Of a stretch of 33,372 nt of DNA, positions 19,193 to 26,121 are shown piece by piece. The notes below the pieces were generated by a model. That model ran no database searches and had not been told where the DNA came from. It saw nothing but the letters and a program-made list of their open reading frames with translations. The DNA is taken from the NCBI GenBank assembly GCA_021774695.1, contig JAJFIU010000059.1, positions 1-33,372 on the forward strand, in the 5' to 3' direction. Both the position numbers and the translations under genes were made by a program. Every line of letters starts with the position of its first letter. The first letter of the stretch is position 1. This stretch comes from Alphaproteobacteria bacterium. GTDB taxonomy: Bacteria; Pseudomonadota; Alphaproteobacteria; Sphingomonadales; Kordiimonadaceae.

Positions 19193-19453
19193 TGATCTAA
19201 TCTCCTGCAAATACCAATGGGCGTATGTTTATGTCGATGATAACAGCGGGCAAGCTTAAAAAAAAGCCAGGTCCGAATTTGGCTAGATCATGATATCCAC
19301 TTGTGGGCAGCTGGCCTGGTAGCCGCTGTTAAATTTCGTGCATTTTTTGCACGTTTTCGCTTGCAAGGTGTCGCCGGCGGCGATATACGGTGCTCCGGTT
19401 TCACTGAAACCCTGCGGGATTTACCCATCAGTGGTAAAATTGATCGCGACCAT

Positions 19454-19529
19454 GCCGGTATAGCTCAGTTGGTAGAGCAGTTGATTTGTAATCATCAGGC
19501 CCCGAGTTCGAATCTTGGTGCCGGCACCA
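19454..19529 (+). tRNA. tRNA-Thr (anticodon TGT), CCA encoded
   Basis: The cloverleaf can be folded by eye: acceptor GCCGGTA/TGCCGGC, D arm GCTC-AGTTGGTA-GAGC, anticodon loop TTTGTAA giving TGT (reads ACA), T arm CCGAG-TTCGAAT-CTTGG, discriminator A and an encoded CCA at 19527-19529. The anticodon stem GTTGA/TCATC has one T-T mismatch at positions 28-42, where I would expect GCTGA/TCAGC. The gene lies directly before the recombinase remnant, a common arrangement for tRNA genes used as integration sites. Confidence 0.93.
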
Positions 19530-19738
19530 TTTCCTCCAATTAATCAAACACTTGTAAGAAAATGGCGTAAATTTGGCATATTGCACCTAAAATATTCTGT
19601 TATTGTCACGAATGTACTCGAACCTAATCCGCAATGGGCGAGATAGCTTCACACCGCGCCCTGCCCATTAAAGTTCGTACATTATTTCTTTTGACACCGT
19701 TTGACCAACCGCTTTACGTTATCATGATACCAGAGTGA

Positions 19739-19987
19739 GCCAGACAAACGGCCTGGACACGTGTGAAAGAGGTTATGATCCAAGCAGGCATCACTGGCGC
19801 TCAGGCCAGTCCCAAGGGCTTACGCCATAGTTTAGACATATCCGCGCTGTAATCAGGTGTTCCACTTAACATTTTACAAAAATGACTTAGGCATACTCAT
19901 TTGTGTACGACCGCAATTTATGCAGATGCAATTGGCCCTGAGGAACGTGAAATGGCGAGCCGCTTTTGGAAATTTTCTGACGAGTGA
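19739..19987 (+). pseudogene. Tyrosine recombinase (phage-type integrase), C-terminal remnant
   Basis: Reading the frame of 19754 gives RQTAWTRVKEVM, then ASPKGLRHS, then SGVPLNILQK, LRHTHLCTTAIYADAIG and PEEREMASRFWK before a terminal TGA at 19985. This is the catalytic C-terminus of a tyrosine recombinase, including the LRH box and the AIYAD nucleophile region. Two in-frame stops break it: TAA at 19850 and TGA at 19883, the latter where the family has the Trp of the KWLGH box. The Gly of LGH has also become Arg. The N-terminal two thirds are missing. It cannot be active and marks an old integration next to tRNA-Thr. Confidence 0.82.
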
Positions 19988-20142
19988 CAGAAGTGTCTGA
20001 ATTGCGCCGGAAAGTAGTCTTTGCTAGAGAATACTTTGTACTTCAGCTTATCGCAAAACCCGAGCGTTTAGGCGGTATAATTTATATCAGTGAGTTGCGG
20101 CCAGTACGATTTTATGTGTCGAAAAAGTTCGAAACTAAGACG

Positions 20143-20216
20143 GCTAGGAAAGTAAGGTTTGAACCTACAATCTTCAGGTTATAAGCCTGATCGATACATA
20201 TATCGCTGTATGACTT
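20143..20216 (-). pseudogene. Decayed initiator tRNA (fMet)-like sequence
   Basis: On the minus strand the anticodon arm TCAGG-CTTATAA-CCTGA, the five-base variable segment AGATT and the T arm GTAGG-TTCAAAC-CTTAC align with bacterial initiator tRNA (TCGGGCTCATAACCCGAAGG and GGTTCAAA). The anticodon CAT has become TAT. The D-arm side keeps only a short CGAT/ATCG stem without the GG pair, and the acceptor strands no longer match. Most differences in the arms are C to T or G to A. It is read as a non-functional tRNA pseudogene, possibly carried or copied by a mobile element. Confidence 0.6.
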
Positions 20217-20370
20217 TATTATATTATTTAGGTTGTCAAAAAATTCGCATGCGCAATTTTGTGTGAGTCTCACGATTCTAAAATCATGTTTTAAGGCACC
20301 TATAACGGCGACCTCTGGGTTCTAAACCTAAAACGACTTTACTCATCACTTCGCCCGGTCTTCGGATAAT

Positions 20371-20577
20371 TCACTTTTTGAGTGTGTTTTTGCGTGCGAT
20401 TGCTGCTGCTTTGGCTATGATGTTTTCATCGCCTATATGATTGGCCATGATCAAAATCAAGCGTGCATTGGCTGCGTGACTTTCTTCTTCGCTGAGGTCT
20501 TTATGCATATCTATAATGAACTGGTAAACACCGTCCGGGTCATCCGTGTTTGGTTCAAGGATTAAACGCTCAGTCAT
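20371..20577 (-). CDS. DUF2783 domain protein
   Basis: A 68-residue protein (MTERLILEPNTDDPDGVYQ) whose core, LSEEESHAANARLILIMANHIGD, matches the DUF2783 family. It is all-helical by composition with no cysteines or membrane segments. DUF2783 genes are typically found beside a flavin-dependent aromatic hydroxylase and an MBL-fold protein, exactly as here. Its ATG overlaps the stop of the hydroxylase gene by four bases. Function is unknown; a stabilising partner of the hydroxylase would fit the coupling. Confidence 0.85.
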   Translation of the reverse strand: MTERLILEPNTDDPDGVYQFIIDMHKDLSEEESHAANARLILIMANHIGDENIIAKAAAIARKNTLKK

Positions 20578-22253
20578 TCGCTTTCTCCTGATTTTCCGGT
20601 CGCCCGCGAAAGCGCATTCAATATATCTTCAGGTCTAAATTTCTGCCAGCGGGCCGCCACATATTGATCCGGCCTGAATAAATAATAAGACCCTGTTGCC
20701 GCACCGTAGCGTTTCTGTACTAGCCCCTTGTGATCAACAAGAACAGGCAACAAATTATCTTCCTCTGCCCCAATGGGGACAACCAGCAAGGTCTCAACTG
20801 GCAAATCAGCTTCTGCTAATTTTACAAGCTCTTGATGCAGCTCATCGTCAATGCCTTCCGGCCCGGCAAAATACAGCCCTTTAAAGCCCCAGCCCAGCTG
20901 GTCCAGCAACCACGCATCCTGCCCCTTGATACGAATGGGTGCATCCACAGCATTTGTGCCCGGCACAACCCCACCTTTCCATTGGTCGCTGTCAGGTGTG
21001 TTCAGCGACGAATCTGGATAAGGCACAGGTGTTGAAAGCCGGCCAGAATTTATAAAGGCTCTCGCGAATGCGTAATCACGGGAAAGTTCCAATACTGCAT
21101 CCCTGAAAATACCGGACACTTTGCTTTTCGGCGTAATAAAATCTGTCGAGCGCGTGGAGTTTAAGATATTAATATCTGCTGCCAACAGACGTTCTTCATT
21201 ATAACTTTGCAACAAATTTGGCGGAGCCAAGCCTGTATCCACCATGCTGAGTTTCCATGCCAGATTATCAATATCCTGAAACCCCGTATTGGCACCTCGC
21301 GCGCCAAAAGGGGATACAAGATGCGCACTATCGCCTGCAAAAAACACCCGCCCCAACGCCATTTGGTCAACCCTGCGGCAATTGAAAGTATAAATGCTGA
21401 TCCATTCATATTCAAATTCTACATCATCGCCCAACATGGCCTTGATACGCGGTGTAACATTTTCGGGTTTGACAATTTCATCACGGTCAATATCACAGCC
21501 AACCTGAAAATCAATTCGCCACACATCATCTGGCTGTTTGTGCAAGAGAACAGATTGCCCGGGGTTAAAGGGAGGGTCGAACCAGAAGTGGCGTTCTGAA
21601 GGATGCTCTTTCTTAAATTTCACATCGGCTATCAGAAAGTTATCCTGAAAAGTTTCGCCTTCAAATCCCATCCCCATCATGGACCGAACGGGTGAATGCG
21701 CACCGTCACATGCGACCAGCCAGTCAGCCTCAATAGTGTAGTTACCGTGGCTAGTTCCCACTCCAACAAACACTTTTTCGCCTTCGGGCCGCACATCCAG
21801 TGCTTCGTTCCCCCAGCGCAGATCCACATTCTCTCTGGCGGTCAGAGCGGTGATATTAAATTCTTCATTATAATATTGCTGTAAATTGACCATAGCGGGC
21901 TGCTTCTGGTCTTTGAGCGGCAGCAAATCAAAGCTGTAAACAGGCTCAGGATCGTCTTTAAAAAAGACACGGCCGACATTCCAATTCACCCCTTTTGCCA
22001 CCATTTCCCCGGCGAACCCCAACCTGTCCATAATTTCGAGCGGGCGCTTGGCATAACATATTGCACGCGAGCCGTCAGAGAGCCGGGTCTCGCGGTTAAG
22101 TACAATAACATCCATACCGTGCAGCGACAGATCAAGCGCCATCGCCAGCCCCACCGGCCCGGCTCCGACGACAACAACTTTGGTTTTTTCTATCGTGCCG
22201 GTACTCACACAGTCAGGCACAACAGAATTATATTCGGGTGGAATATATGGCAT
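20574..22253 (-). CDS. FAD-dependent class A monooxygenase (MhpA/PheA/TfdB-like)
   Basis: A 559-residue flavoprotein. The FAD-binding Rossmann motif GAGPVG is at 30-35, the DG motif at 183-184 (ACDGAHSPVRS) and the GD motif at 307-308 (VFFAGDSAHLVSPFGARGAN). The C-terminal thioredoxin-like domain, from about 440, is of the kind found in phenol and 3-(3-hydroxyphenyl)propionate hydroxylases. These enzymes use NAD(P)H and oxygen to hydroxylate phenolic rings; the substrate here is not deducible. The gene follows the MBL gene by 33 nt and overlaps the DUF2783 gene. The start is ATG with a weak GGAA upstream. Confidence 0.9.
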   Translation of the reverse strand: MPYIPPEYNSVVPDCVSTGTIEKTKVVVVGAGPVGLAMALDLSLHGMDVIVLNRETRLSDGSRAICYAKRPLEIMDRLGFAGEMVAKGVNWNVGRVFFKDDPEPVYSFDLLPLKDQKQPAMVNLQQYYNEEFNITALTARENVDLRWGNEALDVRPEGEKVFVGVGTSHGNYTIEADWLVACDGAHSPVRSMMGMGFEGETFQDNFLIADVKFKKEHPSERHFWFDPPFNPGQSVLLHKQPDDVWRIDFQVGCDIDRDEIVKPENVTPRIKAMLGDDVEFEYEWISIYTFNCRRVDQMALGRVFFAGDSAHLVSPFGARGANTGFQDIDNLAWKLSMVDTGLAPPNLLQSYNEERLLAADINILNSTRSTDFITPKSKVSGIFRDAVLELSRDYAFARAFINSGRLSTPVPYPDSSLNTPDSDQWKGGVVPGTNAVDAPIRIKGQDAWLLDQLGWGFKGLYFAGPEGIDDELHQELVKLAEADLPVETLLVVPIGAEEDNLLPVLVDHKGLVQKRYGAATGSYYLFRPDQYVAARWQKFRPEDILNALSRATGKSGESE

Positions 22254-22286
22254 AGAAGTTTTCCAGATATATTTTTGAATTCAGAC

Positions 22287-23246
22287 CTAGTCCTGCAACT
22301 GAGCCCAAACCTCACGGTCCCGCTCATCGGTCCAGATACGCGGCCAGTCAATGCCGTCAAGCTCGTCCCACAGGCGCTGCACATCAAACGGAAGGCAATG
22401 TTCAAAAATCGGCCATGCCCCAAATTTGGGCCCGAGCGCTTTCTGCGTAGCTTCAAAGGCTTCTTTAAGTGTTCCGCCGCGCCTATGGACCGCGCCCACA
22501 TTTTCAAGCATGCCGTTAAGAAATTCGCGTGTTTGCTCGATAGCCGCATCAACTTCGTCCCGGCCCCGGGCCACAGCACCACGGCCACCAACGACAATTT
22601 CTGCGCCGTAGGATTTTACTTTGTCGAGTGTTGATGTGGACCAATCCATATGAAAGGCATCGCCGGTATATAAAGCCGCAGCAGCTTCCACGAGGTCCCC
22701 TGCAAACAGGATTTTCTGCTTGGGTAGCCAAGCAACAATATCGCCAGCCGTGTGGCCCCGCCCACAATATTCAAGCACCAGCGCACCGCGATCACCGCCA
22801 AGCTCAATCTCCAGCCTGTCATTGAACACAATATCAGGCTGCGTCAAACCGGGAATGGAATCCGGATCGCGGAATAACCTTGGCATGCGGCCATATTCAC
22901 TGGCCCAGTCTTCCATTCCGCGTTCATTAATCAGCAAACGCGTATTTTCATGCGTGATGATGCTTTCGGCATTGAAGGCCGAAGCCCCAAGAACCCTCAC
23001 GGCATGATAATGCGAAAGCACGAGATATTTTATGGGCTTATCAGTGTGTTCGCGAAGTTTTTCTAGCCAGTCAGAGGCCGCAACAGGCGTCGCACGCGCC
23101 TCGAAAGCAACAATGAAATCTTCACCCTCTATGGCCCCCACGTTTGGATCTCCTTCGGCGGTGAGCGCATAGACACCCTCGGCAAGTATTTCCAGTTTTT
23201 CTATTTTTTCGCCGAGGTCCGCGGATGAAGCAAATGTTTTGGCCAT
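22287..23246 (-). CDS. Metallo-beta-lactamase-fold protein with incomplete metal site
   Basis: A 319-residue protein. The first metal motif reads SHYHAVRVLGA: His79 and His81 are kept, but the Asp and His that normally follow (HxHxDH) are Val83 and Arg84. Later ligands His165 (RGHTAGD) and Asp184 (FAGDLV) are present. The terminal His-loop is GGRG (Arg222) instead of a GHG-type motif. So the first zinc site may form while the second appears lost. Hydrolysis of a ring-cleavage or ester product is possible but unproven. AAGGAG lies six bases before the ATG. It leads the MBL-hydroxylase-DUF2783 unit, downstream of a dyad element at 23298-23325. Confidence 0.88.
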   Translation of the reverse strand: MAKTFASSADLGEKIEKLEILAEGVYALTAEGDPNVGAIEGEDFIVAFEARATPVAASDWLEKLREHTDKPIKYLVLSHYHAVRVLGASAFNAESIITHENTRLLINERGMEDWASEYGRMPRLFRDPDSIPGLTQPDIVFNDRLEIELGGDRGALVLEYCGRGHTAGDIVAWLPKQKILFAGDLVEAAAALYTGDAFHMDWSTSTLDKVKSYGAEIVVGGRGAVARGRDEVDAAIEQTREFLNGMLENVGAVHRRGGTLKEAFEATQKALGPKFGAWPIFEHCLPFDVQRLWDELDGIDWPRIWTDERDREVWAQLQD

Positions 23247-23297
23247 TATAATCTCCTTATATCAGGCACTTTAATGCCTACTATAGGATGTTTCAGT

Positions 23298-23325
23298 GAT
23301 ATCTTCTGTCCCCCAATAGAGGGAC
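23298..23325 (-). promoter_or_regulatory. Candidate operator upstream of the MBL-hydroxylase unit
   Basis: On the plus strand it reads GATATC, TT, CTGTC, CCCC, then AATAGA and GGGAC. GTCCC/GGGAC is a perfect dyad. The element ends 51 nt before the MBL start and has a close counterpart at 25074-25099 before the PhyH gene. The likely binders are the two LuxR-type regulators encoded between the two sites. Confidence 0.5.
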
Positions 23326-23341
23326 AAATATAAGGCTTTAT

Positions 23342-24187
23342 CTATTGGTTGGAAGTCCGGAAGCACAAGGCAAAAAGCTCGTTCTGTGAAGAAATAGCAA
23401 GTTTTGAATAAGCACGTTTTCGGTAAGTCGCAACGCTTGTCGGGGCGATGTTGAGATCAAGGCCAATGCCCGTGGTTGTATAGCCAAGAAGGATACGTTC
23501 ACATACCTGACGTTCTCTATTGGTGAGGGATGTAAAAGGCTCAACGTCGTGTGATACAATATTGTGGACAATGCTTTTACGGACAATGTTTTCACTGCCA
23601 TTATCCAGGTGAACATGGCCTTTCGCTTTCGCAGCGTCATAATGGGCTGCCACCATTGCTGTTGCCAGCGGGAGGAGGTCTTTCAGGGCTGCCCAGTCTT
23701 TTTCCGAATAGGGGGCGGACCCCGCCATTCGGTAGAAATTACAGTAAACCTGACCATCTTCAATTTTTCCAACAGACGACGCCTTATCGATCAAACCGCT
23801 TCGATCAAAAAAGTGATTTTGATAGGCAGGGTCATAATCTTCGTTCAAATTCCGGTGCGAAAAACCATGATAGTCTGCATCTTTTAATTCCTGCAAGGCC
23901 GCAAAATTCGGATCCTGACCGTGGAAGCGTTCCACATAGTCCCGGGCCAATTGTTCAGCTTTTTGTTGGGGCATTTGGCTATGGGTGAACAGATGCCCGG
24001 CCTGACCGTGTTCTGAATAGGTAAAAATAGCGCAGTGGTCGACCGGCACAACATCTGACAAAAATTTTACAAGGGCTTCCTCAAATTTATCGCTGCCAAG
24101 AGCACGAATAACTGCTGCAATAGACCTGATATAGGTGCCAAGCACAGCATGATTACCAAAAATATTTATAAGGGCCTGATCAGCCAT
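23342..24187 (-). CDS. LuxR-type transcriptional regulator, copy 1
   Basis: A 281-residue protein with a C-terminal LuxR helix-turn-helix (LTNRERQVCERILLGYTT to SQNELF, about residues 217-275). The N-terminal sensor half shows no acyl-homoserine-lactone pocket signature or receiver domain. It carries the segments HFFDRSGLIDK and VYCNFYRMAG, which are also seen in altered form in the divergent paralogue at 24319. It is transcribed towards the MBL gene, 95 nt upstream of it, and away from the paralogue with 131 nt between. It probably responds to a small molecule of the pathway; activator or repressor mode is unknown. Confidence 0.88.
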   Translation of the reverse strand: MADQALINIFGNHAVLGTYIRSIAAVIRALGSDKFEEALVKFLSDVVPVDHCAIFTYSEHGQAGHLFTHSQMPQQKAEQLARDYVERFHGQDPNFAALQELKDADYHGFSHRNLNEDYDPAYQNHFFDRSGLIDKASSVGKIEDGQVYCNFYRMAGSAPYSEKDWAALKDLLPLATAMVAAHYDAAKAKGHVHLDNGSENIVRKSIVHNIVSHDVEPFTSLTNRERQVCERILLGYTTTGIGLDLNIAPTSVATYRKRAYSKLAISSQNELFALCFRTSNQ

Positions 24188-24318
24188 AAGAGAATTTCAG
24201 CTCGTTTTTTTAAGGGGTTTTATGAGAATACTTTCAATGTTTAATGGTAGAAACACTCGTATAATTCTTCGGGAAATGCTAGTGTTTTGGCTGTTTCAAC
24301 TGAAAATGTCTGCATTTT

Positions 24319-25053
24319 ATGGGCTTGTCACAACAATCAATTGCTTACACGGCCTGCGGGCTGGTTTCTGCCATTGGCACGCGAGATTTTTCACGCTCAC
24401 TGATCGACGAAATCAACAGTATTTTACCAGTTAGCCATATTACAGTTTTCACATTCGAACCTACTGGTTCAGTAGATTATCTGGTCACTGACGGTGCTAT
24501 AAAAACTGACAAAGCGCATGAATTAGCAAAAGCCTACTCCCGGCACTTTTTCCGCACGGACCCTAATTTGCACCGTATTTACAGATGCAAAGAAGCTCTT
24601 CTTCCCCAATGGCTACAATTTCCAGATCAGGCAGACGTAGCAACCAGTTACTATAATTATTTTTTTGCTGAAACTGATTTGATGGACAAGATTTCCTTGA
24701 TTTTCTCGACAGGCGAAATTGTCTTTTATTGTAATTTTTACAGGCTTGCTTGCCTGCCAAAATTTTCCGACCGTGAAAAACAAAACCTGAAAACCCTCAC
24801 GCCTCTGGTGGCAAGTTGCCTTGAACGCCACAAAGCGCTTACTTCAAATGAACAGCAATCACCCGCACCGCTTGCAAAATTGACCGAGCGGGAAACAGAT
24901 GTGTGCGAGCTGATCGTTTCAGGCCATTCATCACAGGCTATAGCGCTCAATCTGGGACTCAGTATCAACAGTGTTAAGACATACCGAAAACGGGCCTATT
25001 CAAAACTTGCCATTTCCTCACAAAACGAATTGTTCCACTTGATGCTTCAATAA
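24319..25053 (+). CDS. LuxR-type transcriptional regulator, copy 2
   Basis: A 244-residue paralogue of the regulator at 23342, divergently transcribed. The HTH (LTERETDVCELIVSGHSSQ onward, about 187-240) shares the 19-residue stretch TYRKRAYSKLAISSQNELF with copy 1. The sensor halves share FFAETDLMDK and YCNFYRLA but are otherwise diverged. The two regulators should therefore recognise the same DNA while sensing different or differently modified ligands. The start at 24319 is in frame with the domain but has no strong ribosome binding site. It lies 110 nt upstream of the PhyH gene on the same strand. Confidence 0.87.
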   Translation: MGLSQQSIAYTACGLVSAIGTRDFSRSLIDEINSILPVSHITVFTFEPTGSVDYLVTDGAIKTDKAHELAKAYSRHFFRTDPNLHRIYRCKEALLPQWLQFPDQADVATSYYNYFFAETDLMDKISLIFSTGEIVFYCNFYRLACLPKFSDREKQNLKTLTPLVASCLERHKALTSNEQQSPAPLAKLTERETDVCELIVSGHSSQAIALNLGLSINSVKTYRKRAYSKLAISSQNELFHLMLQ

Positions 25054-25073
25054 AAGCGGGGCTCGTGCCGAAC

Positions 25074-25099
25074 GATATCCCTGTCACCCCCGGGTAGAC
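25074..25099 (+). promoter_or_regulatory. Candidate operator upstream of the PhyH gene
   Basis: Reads GATATC, C, CTGTC, A, CCCCC, GGGTAGAC, the counterpart of the element at 23298-23325. GTC..CCC and GGG..GAC form an imperfect dyad. It ends 64 nt before the GTG start of the PhyH gene and begins 20 nt after the stop of the second LuxR gene. Confidence 0.48.
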
Positions 25100-25114
25100 T
25101 GTTACCACAGCAAA

Positions 25115-25130
25115 AAATCCTTAAGGATTT
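25115..25130 (+). promoter_or_regulatory. Perfect 16-bp palindrome in the PhyH promoter region
   Basis: AAATCCTTAAGGATTT is a perfect self-complementary sequence located 33 nt before the GTG start of the PhyH gene. It has no T tract and lies in the short gap where promoter elements must be, so an operator is more likely than a terminator. Confidence 0.45.
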
Positions 25131-25163
25131 GTCCTTTATGGCTAGACAATAGAGGCTCATACA

Positions 25164-26018
25164 GTGGGAAAAACACCAGAAGAATCATTTACGATCCCTG
25201 ATGAAACTATCAGGCGGTACAAGCAAGACGGCGCCACCGTATTACGCGGTGTTTTAGGAAGCCATTGGATTGACAAGATGCGGGACGCTGTTCAGGAAAT
25301 TCTGGACCATCCAGGCGGTGCGGCAATGGAATATACAAAAGAAGGAAATACAGGGCGCTATTATGGTGACTTTTTCATATGGCGTCGCAACGAGGCTTTT
25401 CGGGATTTCATGGCAAATTCCTGCCTACCAGAGGTCGCAGCCCAGTTCATGGGTGCCCGCGAAGTTGCCTTTTTCTATGACCAGTTGTTGGTGAAAGAAC
25501 CCAATACGAAGGAAGAAACACCGTGGCATCAGGATCTTCCTTATTGGCCCGTTCGCGGAGAACAGGTTATTTCCATATGGGCGCCTTTTGATGCCGCAAC
25601 CGTAGAAAGCGGTGTGGTTCAATATATCAAGGGCTCTCACAAATGGGGAAAGATGTTTGCCCCCAAGGCGTTTGGCGACACCAGCTTTGCCGACACCTAC
25701 AAAAAAGCCGGCTTTGAAGCCCTGCCTGATATTGATGCAAATATTGAAGATTATGAGGTTTTACACTGGGAGATGGAACCAGGTGATGTCCTTGTCCACC
25801 ATCCGCTTACCCTCCACTATGCTCGGGGCAATGCCTCAAAAACCGGAAGGCGGCGCGGCCTTGCGCTTCGGTATGTTGGGGAAGAAGCTCAGTATGATAC
25901 TCGGCCCGGTACTTTCATGGAAAACCCGCGGCTTAAAAAGCTGTTACCTGAGATTACTCTGAAGGATGGCGACCGGCTGTTGAGCGAGTTGTTCCCCAAA
26001 GTTTGGCCAAGCACTTAG
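25164..26018 (+). CDS. Phytanoyl-CoA dioxygenase (PhyH) family protein
   Basis: A 284-residue non-heme iron, 2-oxoglutarate-dependent oxygenase. The iron-binding facial triad is visible: His122 and Asp124 in TPWHQDLPYW and the distal His218 in VHHPLTLHYARGN, followed by the Arg-rich GRRRGLALRY segment expected to bind the 2-oxoglutarate carboxylate. Family members hydroxylate acyl-CoAs, terpenoids or other small molecules; the substrate cannot be read here. The start codon is GTG with GAGG eight bases upstream. It has its own promoter region with two dyad elements and ends at a strong bidirectional terminator. It is divergent to the MBL unit but apparently shares its regulator site. Confidence 0.92.
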   Translation: MGKTPEESFTIPDETIRRYKQDGATVLRGVLGSHWIDKMRDAVQEILDHPGGAAMEYTKEGNTGRYYGDFFIWRRNEAFRDFMANSCLPEVAAQFMGAREVAFFYDQLLVKEPNTKEETPWHQDLPYWPVRGEQVISIWAPFDAATVESGVVQYIKGSHKWGKMFAPKAFGDTSFADTYKKAGFEALPDIDANIEDYEVLHWEMEPGDVLVHHPLTLHYARGNASKTGRRRGLALRYVGEEAQYDTRPGTFMENPRLKKLLPEITLKDGDRLLSELFPKVWPST

Positions 26019-26035
26019 CAAAAAGCTGAAATGCA

Positions 26036-26078
26036 AAAAAGGGGACAAAGCACACTGCGCTCTGTCCCCTTTTTTTCT
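26036..26078. terminator. Bidirectional terminator between phyH and the TonB receptor gene
   Basis: GGGGACAAAGC (26041-26051) pairs with GCTCTGTCCCC with one mismatch around a 7-nt loop. The stem is flanked by an A run on the left and a run of seven T on the right, so it can end transcripts from both directions. It lies between the convergent PhyH (plus) and TonB receptor (minus) genes. Confidence 0.9.
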
Positions 26079-26121
26079 GATATCCTCTTATGGGGTTCAA
26101 AACCTCCCTCAGAATATATCC

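Noticed and set aside
19259-19286. AGCCA/TGGCT stem followed by a T run on the minus strand
   Set aside because: Only five pairs, and it would lie upstream of the osmC-type gene with no minus-strand gene before it; at most a relic.
19337-19357. CGTGCA/TGCACG hairpin before tRNA-Thr
   Set aside because: Six-pair stem with a T loop and only four T after it; no upstream plus-strand gene to terminate.
19984-20184. 66-codon ORF on the plus strand
   Set aside because: Its end (RFEPTIFRL) is simply the antisense reading of the tRNA-like sequence, and the rest has no family resemblance.
23342-25053. Quorum-sensing (acyl-homoserine-lactone) receptor pair
   Set aside because: The HTH is LuxR-type, but the N-terminal halves do not show the expected autoinducer-binding pattern and no luxI-type synthase is present.
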